Positions 18,800 through 22,833 of a stretch of DNA of 22,833 nucleotides are shown here, in pieces. Source of the DNA: a virus; IMG/VR virus record IMGVR_UViG_3300050821_012663, positions 1-22,833 of that record; one strand, given 5' to 3'. A program made the translations under genes and the position numbers. Every line of letters starts with the position of its first letter. The first letter of the stretch is position 1. A model generated the notes under the pieces. It did no database searches. It was not told the origin of the DNA and saw only the letters and a program-made list of their open reading frames with translations.

Positions 18800-18806
18800 T
18801 ACTTTG
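18785..18806. repeat. tandem 11-bp repeat, operator candidate
   Basis: TCAATACTTTG occurs twice in direct tandem, 18785-18795 and 18796-18806, exactly over the -35 region of the leftward promoter. A protein bound here would block RNA polymerase. Confidence 0.75.
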
Positions 18807-18822
18807 ACGATATGAATTTGTT

Positions 18823-18835
18823 ATCCTAAGAGGAT
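18823..18835. promoter_or_regulatory. palindromic operator candidate
   Basis: ATCCT-AAG-AGGAT (18823-18835) is a perfect 5-bp inverted repeat with a 3-bp gap. It ends at the first base of the -35 of the rightward promoter. Confidence 0.5.
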
Positions 18836-18863
18836 TGTGTAAACGCAGTTTTCGTGCTACTAT
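18835..18863 (+). promoter_or_regulatory. rightward promoter of the HTH genes
   Basis: TTGTGT (18835-18840), a 17-bp spacer and TACTAT (18858-18863) precede the gene at 18900 and point away from the leftward promoter, forming a compact switch region of about 175 bp (18726-18899). Confidence 0.6.
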
Positions 18864-18899
18864 TGATACCAACATAGATACTTAAAGGAGGTGAGAACA

Positions 18900-19223
18900 T
18901 TGGCAGTGCTTTACACGTCGAAAGATATCCAGAAGATGCTGGAGAAGTTGCGCATCAAACCGATCGATGGCAAAGTCACCACACAGGAAGCGGCTCGTAT
19001 CTTGACGCAGAGGGCAAAGGAAGAGTGTAACATTGATCATACCTACACGCCCACTGCAGTGCGGCGACACATTCATGGCGGCCATCTCAATCCAGAGCGC
19101 AAGAGCACCCGCAAAAACATGTATCCCGTTGAGAGCATCTTCGATTTGCCCATTAAGCCGCGAATAAAACAAGACCAACATCAGTCAACCTCTACGGAGA
19201 GTGTACCTGATCGGAGCGCGTAA
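18900..19223 (+). CDS. HTH DNA-binding protein (MerR/excisionase-like)
   Basis: This encodes 107 residues starting MAVLYTSKDIQKMLEKLRIK. The start is TTG 18900, placed 7 nt after AAAGGAGG. A GTG at 18891 in frame overlaps the ribosome site and is rejected. KVTTQEAARILTQRAKEECN, then YTPTAVRRHIHGGHLNPERK form an HTH and wing of the HTH_17 type with an insertion, and FDLPIKPRIK closes the domain. It faces the early operon and is the first gene in the rightward unit, so it is likely a switch regulator (Cro- or Cox-like). The binding site is not proven. Confidence 0.7.
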   Translation: MAVLYTSKDIQKMLEKLRIKPIDGKVTTQEAARILTQRAKEECNIDHTYTPTAVRRHIHGGHLNPERKSTRKNMYPVESIFDLPIKPRIKQDQHQSTSTESVPDRSA

Positions 19224-19266
19224 ATCGGGGATATCTCATAATTTGTATGCCAGTTGTCCCAGGAAA

Positions 19267-19282
19267 CCACGAAAAGTCACGA
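19267..19282. repeat. left copy of 16-bp inverted repeat flanking the HTH-Nudix gene
   Basis: CCACGAAAAGTCACGA is exactly reverse complementary to TCGTGACTTTTCGTGG at 20524-20539. It contains two CACGA half-sites (CACGAAAAGT and CACGAAAGG, 9 bp apart) and overlaps the leader of the gene at 19296, as expected for an autoregulatory operator. Confidence 0.85.
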
Positions 19283-19295
19283 AAGGACCGTGACC

Positions 19296-20516
19296 ATGCA
19301 GCAGAAGACACGCTATGCGAATAATCTACGGGCGCTCGTCGATGAAAATGGATGGAAGATGCGCGAGCTGGCGCAGGAGTTGGGTGTTGTCGAAACGACG
19401 CTGCACTCATGGGCATCAAGTAAGATCCCCCATCGATACCGGGCAGAGATTGCGCGATTGCTTGGGTGCAACGTGCAAGATCTGGCCCCATACTACGAAG
19501 AAAGAGGGACGCCGATGACATCGGCAACATATGTTATGACACACAGACCGCAGGATCAGTCCAGGTTTGAAGCAGTTGACGAACACTTTTCGTTTGGAAA
19601 GTTAAAAACCACGTCGATTGTCCTGGACGGAGACGGCGAAGGCGTATATCTGCCTGGCAATATCCGTACTCACTATGATCCTCAGCCTGCTACATTTTTT
19701 GATGAAGTCATGCAGGCCAAAGAGCAGATACAACGAGAGCAAGAAGAGAAGCAGGCGAGAGGCGAACCATACCAGTGGAATGGCGAGAAATACCATCTCT
19801 CAAAAATTGTTATCAGCCGCGAACCTATACGCGAGGATATGGTGCTGGTGCTCTGGTTCAAGCCACGCGACCACTATACCGGACTGGCAACCCGGCGATG
19901 TCTTGACGATCCGGCATTTCGTAAGAAGTATCTCACCAACGAATGGGATGAACCAATTGTCGGCATGAGTTGTTCGCTGGGAATCGATCTCACTGTTGTC
20001 TCTGCTGATGGGTTCGCATTTTTGACCCAACGCGGCAAGAATCAAAGCGTTCACCAGAACATGTACCACACATCTGTCTCAGAGGCTGTCAGTCCGACGC
20101 GTGACCGGAGCGCAACCGGACGCGAGCCTGATCTCTATGCATGCGCTCGCCGAGGGATTATGGAAGAATTAGGACTCTACGAGACGCGCGACTTCTCACC
20201 CTCAGATATTCAGCTTCTCAGTTTCAGCGTCGATACCCACTACGCACTTTATGGGTTACGCGGGATCGCACGAGTGAGCCGAAGTGCAGAAGAGATTCAG
20301 CGGATCTGGAGTGATGGCGTGAAGGATAAAACAGAAAACAAGCACCTTTTTGCTGTCCCATTTACACCAGAAGCGATATGCGGATTTGTTTTCACTCACC
20401 AAGCATTTGCGCCTGGCGCGCTCGTCTGTCTCTACCACTCGCTTGTTCATGAGTTCGGGCGCGAAACCGTCGATCGGGCGATTGAGCACGAGGGCAAGCC
20501 CCCACGCATCGAATAG
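19296..20516 (+). CDS. Cro/CI-type HTH fused to a Nudix-like domain
   Basis: This encodes 406 residues. The start at 19296 follows AAAGGA. A start at 19254 is possible but lies in the inverted repeat. Residues about 8-60 are an HTH (WKMRELAQELGVVETTLHSW). Residues about 230-365 are Nudix-like: DLTVVSADGFAFLTQRG, then the helix ARRGIMEELGL (285-294), which keeps the metal-binding E290 and E291 but has Gly at the Glu of the RE pair, and PFTPEAICGFVF. A linker of about 150 residues joins them. Nudix domains bind or cleave NDP-linked compounds, and HTH-Nudix proteins are nucleotide-responsive regulators. It probably governs lysogeny, sensing a host metabolite. The catalytic ability is doubtful. 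Confidence 0.75.
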   Translation: MQQKTRYANNLRALVDENGWKMRELAQELGVVETTLHSWASSKIPHRYRAEIARLLGCNVQDLAPYYEERGTPMTSATYVMTHRPQDQSRFEAVDEHFSFGKLKTTSIVLDGDGEGVYLPGNIRTHYDPQPATFFDEVMQAKEQIQREQEEKQARGEPYQWNGEKYHLSKIVISREPIREDMVLVLWFKPRDHYTGLATRRCLDDPAFRKKYLTNEWDEPIVGMSCSLGIDLTVVSADGFAFLTQRGKNQSVHQNMYHTSVSEAVSPTRDRSATGREPDLYACARRGIMEELGLYETRDFSPSDIQLLSFSVDTHYALYGLRGIARVSRSAEEIQRIWSDGVKDKTENKHLFAVPFTPEAICGFVFTHQAFAPGALVCLYHSLVHEFGRETVDRAIEHEGKPPRIE

Positions 20517-20523
20517 AAAATAC

Positions 20524-20539
20524 TCGTGACTTTTCGTGG
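20524..20539. repeat. right copy of 16-bp inverted repeat
   Basis: TCGTGACTTTTCGTGG is the exact reverse complement of 19267-19282 and starts 7 nt after the stop codon of the HTH-Nudix gene. Its last bases overlap the terminator stem. Confidence 0.85.
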
Positions 20540-20575
20540 CATTCTCACGGCTCTTCGTGAGAATGCCACTTTTTT
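20536..20575 (+). terminator. strong terminator of the HTH-Nudix gene
   Basis: GTGGCATTCTCACG (20536-20549) pairs perfectly with CGTGAGAATGCCAC (20556-20569) around GCTCTT, followed by TTTTTT. Confidence 0.9.
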
Positions 20576-20604
20576 GTGTCCTCGACAAGCTATACTTTTC
20601 ACAT

Positions 20605-20736
20605 CGACTCCGGCAGGACGCCAGCCCCTGTTGGTGGATGTATAGGGCCGGAGTCGCGACCTAAAAAGAAAGGACTCCTGCTCAAAAGTGAATATCGCCA
20701 GGAAAGGACTCCAAACCCTAAAACACTGGCGATATT
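20605..20736. ncRNA. structured region with two long stems, possible small RNA
   Basis: Stem 1 is CGACTCCGGC (20605-20614) with GCCGGAGTCG (20647-20656). Stem 2 is AATATCGCCAG (20691-20701) with CTGGCGATATT (20726-20736). GAAAGGACTCC occurs twice, between the stems (20668-20678) and in the second loop (20702-20712). No open frame with a good ribosome site is seen, and no promoter is clear. A structured transcript is possible but unproven. Confidence 0.35.
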
Positions 20737-20862
20737 TCCTCTTGAGTATACCATCAGTACATGAACAACCGCATACTGCTCCCACCCTGACCTAGTGAGC
20801 CAGGTTAACGACCCACGGACTAACTGTGTCCCGTCGAGGAGAGCGCACCCACAGCAATAAAC

Positions 20863-20908
20863 ACTGCCGACTGTCCAGTTATGAGATGAGCAGTCGGCAG
20901 TTTGTTTT
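20863..20908. terminator. bidirectional terminator in the gene-free region
   Basis: ACTGCCGACTG (20863-20873) pairs perfectly with CAGTCGGCAGT (20891-20901), followed on the plus strand by TTGTTTT. On the minus strand GTTTATTG follows. A second hairpin, TTTCGGT (20906-20912) with ACCGAAA (20919-20925), lies immediately after. Confidence 0.7.
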
Positions 20909-20925
20909 CGGTGCAGATACCGAAA

Positions 20926-21400
20926 CATTTAGGTTAAGAGCTTGTTAAGGGCACACGTCAAAAGTGTTTGTTTCTGCACCCATACATACATATATGCAAC
21001 ATTTGTAACAACAATGTTGTCCGGCCAAATATGGCTGAGATGCCGCCTGTAGAGCGGTGCGAAAAGAGGGTAAACGTTGATCTTGTGGATGAGATGAGGG
21101 TAAAAATGAGACAGCGTGTCTTATTTTAACGCGAAAATGAAGCACTAGTATTTCTGCAAAATATTATGCATACTATTTGCGTACCGTACCCATCACACCA
21201 ACTTCTGCCAGGGCGATACCTGGCTCCGATACATCACGCCACAAGGAGGTGCGCCGACCATACCTGCGTGCCAAGCATTATGAGTGCCTGGGCGCATACA
21301 ACGTCGTTGAGCCTTTGTAGTAGTCCTCAACGTCACAATGGAGCAACGCTGCGCAGCGCTCCCTTTTCTGAGATAGAGTATAGCATATTTCTATGCATCT
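20926..21400. other. gene-free stretch with small stem-loops
   Basis: No coding region can be supported here. A hairpin CAACATT/AATGTTG lies at 20997-21019. A short frame near 21240-21312 (KEVRRPYLRAKHYECLGAYN) and another near 21188-21281 (CQGDTWLRYITPQGGAPTIP) have protein-like composition but no starts or ribosome sites, and may be remnants of a broken gene. GGAGC/GCTCC at about 21342-21363, followed by CTTTT, resembles a weak rightward terminator. Confidence 0.3.
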
Positions 21401-21420
21401 CTCGCGGGACATCCCGCGAG
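21401..21420. other. perfect GC-rich hairpin
   Basis: CTCGCGGGA (21401-21409) is the reverse complement of TCCCGCGAG (21412-21420), around a 2-nt gap. It is placed 20 nt beyond the stop of the XRE gene. No U-tract follows on either strand, so it looks like a processing or protein-binding site rather than a classical terminator. Confidence 0.5.
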
Positions 21421-21440
21421 TAGTACTGTACACTTAAAAA

Positions 21441-21662
21441 TTAAATATGGCCCGAATTATCTAACACAGACTCGATCAACTCGCTGGCGTCCACTTCGAG
21501 CGCAGTGGCAAGCTTGCCCAGCGTCTCAGTCGTCACGTTGGCGAACTCGTCGTGAAAGATCCTGCGTACGGCATTGATATCCACACCCGATGTCATCGAC
21601 AACTTGCGCTGGCTGATCCCTTTGCGCAAGGCCACATCCTTTACTTTTAGCCGTACTATCAT
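21441..21662 (-). CDS. Cro/CI-type HTH protein (repressor-like)
   Basis: This encodes 73 residues starting MIVRLKVKDVALRKGISQRK. HTH helices are KDVALRKGISQRKLSMTS and VDINAVRRIFHDEF, ending in the typical TLGKLATALEVDASELIESV. It has no ribosome site. Instead a -10 TATACT sits 7 nt upstream, so the mRNA may start at the ATG (leaderless, as for lambda cI from PRM). It is a paralogue of the neighbouring 21761-21979 gene. Confidence 0.8.
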   Translation of the reverse strand: MIVRLKVKDVALRKGISQRKLSMTSGVDINAVRRIFHDEFANVTTETLGKLATALEVDASELIESVLDNSGHI

Positions 21663-21668
21663 ATGGTG

Positions 21669-21674
21669 AGTATA
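21669..21674 (-). promoter_or_regulatory. -10 element placing transcription start at the ATG
   Basis: TATACT at 21669-21674 is followed by 6 bases and then the ATG at 21662. A weak TTGTAA (21690-21695) is 15 bp further up. Bases 21675-21760 contain no other signal that can be supported. Confidence 0.45.
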
Positions 21675-21760
21675 TCTAGGCGTTGTGTTTTACAATAGCC
21701 GGATTGCTCGCATACGGCTTATGGGCAAGGTGGCGAGTGGCCCGGTGGCCCGTAGACCAT

Positions 21761-21979
21761 CTAGGGTTCGTTGGGAACGGACTCAATGAGTTCTGATGCA
21801 TCCACCTGCAAGGCAGTGGCGATGCGATCGAGCACCTGTAACGTGAGGTTCGCCGACTCGGACGTGCCGCCGCGCCATATCTTGCGCATCCGTTCCACGT
21901 CGATGAACGCAAGCTGGCCCAGGCGCGTCTGGCTGATCCCCTGGCGCTGCGCAGCCTCTCGGACTTTTAAACGTATCAC
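21761..21979 (-). CDS. second Cro/CI-type HTH protein
   Basis: This encodes 72 residues starting MIRLKVREAAQRQGISQTRL. The GTG at 21979 is chosen because the protein aligns from its first residues with the other XRE protein: both begin (V)RLKV, share QG/KGISQ and end IATAL-VDASELIESV. The frame continues upstream, but not with protein-like sequence. A weak AGAGAG site and a -10 TATACT (22007-22012) precede it. The tandem pair may be repressor and anti-repressor, or recent duplicates with different operator specificity. This is inference. Confidence 0.75.
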   Translation of the reverse strand: MIRLKVREAAQRQGISQTRLGQLAFIDVERMRKIWRGGTSESANLTLQVLDRIATALQVDASELIESVPNEP

Positions 21980-22006
21980 GGTTATCTCTCTACCCCCTGT
22001 GAATGC

Positions 22007-22012
22007 AGTATA
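22007..22012 (-). promoter_or_regulatory. -10 of leftward promoter for the 21979 gene
   Basis: TATACT on the minus strand, with TTATCG 17 bp further up as a weak -35. It is back to back with the rightward promoter at 22058-22085. Inverted TCTCTA/TAGAGA elements flank it. Confidence 0.45.
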
Positions 22013-22057
22013 GAGAGCTATCCCTATCTCGATAAGAGGCGTTTTGTCTGCTAGAGA

Positions 22058-22085
22058 TTGAGCTAGAAGAGCCATATGGTATACT
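22058..22085 (+). promoter_or_regulatory. rightward promoter of the 22142 gene
   Basis: TTGAGC (22058-22063), a 16-bp spacer and TATACT (22080-22085). Transcription would start near 22092. Confidence 0.55.
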
Positions 22086-22133
22086 CTCAGGTGTAGGGAG
22101 GTTATAACCCCACTGTGTAAAACCCCCTGAGAG
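22084..22133. promoter_or_regulatory. inverted repeat between -10 and ribosome site
   Basis: CTCTCAGG (22084-22091) and CCTGAGAG (22126-22133) are perfect inverted repeats. The left arm overlaps the -10 and start site, and the right arm overlaps the GAGAGGA ribosome site of the 22142 gene. The centre contains GGTTATAACC. Because the left arm is mostly outside the transcript, DNA-level operator function is more likely than RNA folding. Confidence 0.5.
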
Positions 22134-22141
22134 GATGGCGT

Positions 22142-22384
22142 ATGGAAGCAGCGACAAGGGAAGAGATCACGACAAAAGTGAGACTGTTGAGCAGCAACTG
22201 GATCGCGTACGGGATAGCCGAGTCTGCGCGCGACTACGAAACAATGAATGTGCTCAACCGAGAGCACCGCGAGTTGTGCCGATGGCTCGCCGAGCATGGG
22301 ATGCCATTCAATGCGCTGGAGTATAGCAAGGACACGTTGACGTTCGCGCTGCCTGCAACTATAATGGCTACGGCGTCGATGTGA
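22142..22384 (+). CDS. hypothetical protein divergent to the repressor pair
   Basis: This encodes 80 residues starting MEAATREEITTKVRLLSSNW. It is helical in the first two thirds (YETMNVLNREHRELCRWLAE), then HGMPFNALEYSKDTLTFALP. The GAGAGGA site lies 6 nt before the ATG. A position back to back with a Cro/CI-type gene suggests it is controlled by it. No family is recognised. Confidence 0.65.
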   Translation: MEAATREEITTKVRLLSSNWIAYGIAESARDYETMNVLNREHRELCRWLAEHGMPFNALEYSKDTLTFALPATIMATASM

Positions 22385-22425
22385 CGCCAATTCGTTCGCA
22401 TAGCGATAAACTGACACTTCCAAAA

Positions 22426-22477
22426 ATGCTGCACAGATGCCAGGGCCGATGTCACGAGTTAGCCCTGGCATCTGTGC
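22426..22477 (-). terminator. strong terminator of the 22488 gene
   Basis: GCACAGATGCCAGGGC (22431-22446) pairs perfectly with GCCCTGGCATCTGTGC (22462-22477), 16 bp. On the minus strand the stem is followed by AGCATTTTTGG. It may also end the converging transcript of the 22142 gene. Confidence 0.85.
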
Positions 22478-22487
22478 GTCTACGGGA

Positions 22488-22826
22488 CTACTGCCGCTGC
22501 GCCAGCCACTCTTGCGAGCGCACGAACGTGATCGTCGTCTTCCCTTTGCTTCTGGATGCCCCTGTGACCAACGAGAGCGGACTGAATACCACGGCCTTAG
22601 CCACGGTACGCCCGACGTTGATGTGGCTCGCTATAGCAGCGGCACCTTGCGGTATCCATCCGAACTGGCCAGCCGCTTCTACCTCACGCTGCATCTGCTT
22701 TTCATTCGTGTAAACAGCAACGTGTGTGAGCGCGCTGGGCGAGTGATACCACTCACTACCGGCCTGCTGGCCCTGGATGTTCGGGAACAATGCCGCGAGT
22801 TTCGCGAAGTTTGTTCTCGTGACCAT
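22488..22826 (-). CDS. conserved-looking hypothetical protein at window edge
   Basis: This encodes 112 residues from an ATG at 22826, 7 bases from the edge, so a start further upstream cannot be excluded. Segments FGWIPQGAAAIASHINVGRT, then ASRSKGKTTITFVRSQEWL suggest a small beta-rich domain with a Gly/Lys-rich loop and a terminal Trp-Leu. No named family is recognised. It has the strongest terminator of the window behind it. It may be a phage accessory gene or already host DNA beside an integrated element. The sequence does not decide. Confidence 0.65.
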   Translation of the reverse strand: MVTRTNFAKLAALFPNIQGQQAGSEWYHSPSALTHVAVYTNEKQMQREVEAAGQFGWIPQGAAAIASHINVGRTVAKAVVFSPLSLVTGASRSKGKTTITFVRSQEWLAQRQ

Positions 22827-22833
22827 CTCTGCC

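Noticed and set aside
20576-20764. A 62-residue rightward frame starting at GTG
   Set aside because: It begins directly after the terminator U-tract and runs through the two long stems. No ribosome site.
21980-22471. Upstream extension of the second Cro/CI-type gene to about 236 residues
   Set aside because: The extra 160 residues are Cys/His/Arg-rich and antisense to the 22142 gene. The paralogue begins at the same place as the GTG at 21979.
1-22833. CRISPR array or insertion sequence with transposase
   Set aside because: No regularly spaced repeats and no transposase-like sequence were seen. The only mobile gene is the homing endonuclease, apart from the integrase.

Overview
This window reads as part of a tailed, temperate double-stranded DNA phage or prophage with moderate GC content and AGGAGG-type ribosome binding sites. 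It carries a packaging and head module (terminase small and large subunits, portal, Mu F-like head protein, the start of a capsid scaffold-type gene), a tyrosine integrase with a small excisionase-like protein, a recombination module and several repressor-like genes. The host cannot be fixed from the sequence. The style of the helix-turn-helix and HTH-Nudix proteins suggests a Gram-positive-like or Chloroflexota (Ktedonobacter-type) host, but that is inference.

Layout. Bases 1-430 hold the start of a leftward capsid-associated gene with its own promoter and a terminator-like leader hairpin. Bases 593-1454 are a small rightward accessory operon closed by a terminator. Bases 1535-1954 hold two leftward tRNA-like sequences with abnormal anticodon arms. 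From 12817 down to 2032 runs a long leftward operon of tightly overlapping genes: a ParB-methyltransferase fusion, a PD-(D/E)XK-like protein, small membrane and zinc-ribbon proteins, TerS, TerL, a zinc-ribbon/ribbon-helix-helix protein, portal and Mu F-like head protein. This operon is interrupted at 2815-3818 by a rightward free-standing homing endonuclease gene, which sits at the very 3' end of the Mu F-like gene and left a duplicate of that gene's last codons on the far side.

Bases 13015-13505 hold a small protein and an excisionase-like HTH protein. The integrase (13667-14692) reads rightward. From 18725 down to 14876 an early leftward operon carries a SWIM-like zinc protein, small unknown proteins, a Rad52-type annealing protein and a nucleoside deoxyribosyltransferase-like protein. 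It starts at a strong promoter with tandem 11-bp repeats. Back to back with it lie a MerR/excisionase-type HTH gene (18900) and an HTH-Nudix fusion (19296), the latter flanked by a perfect 16-bp inverted repeat. Bases 20576-21440 show no convincing gene but several strong stem-loops. The right end has two paralogous Cro/CI-type proteins, a divergent small gene behind an operator-like inverted repeat, and a conserved-looking unknown gene.

How the parts may work together: the divergent switch region at 18726-18899 probably sets early leftward expression against lysogeny, and the xis promoter shares a short motif with that early promoter. The 12817-to-2032 operon packages DNA and builds the head. 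No replication, tail or recognisable lysis genes are in view, apart from three single-span membrane miniproteins that could be lysis candidates.
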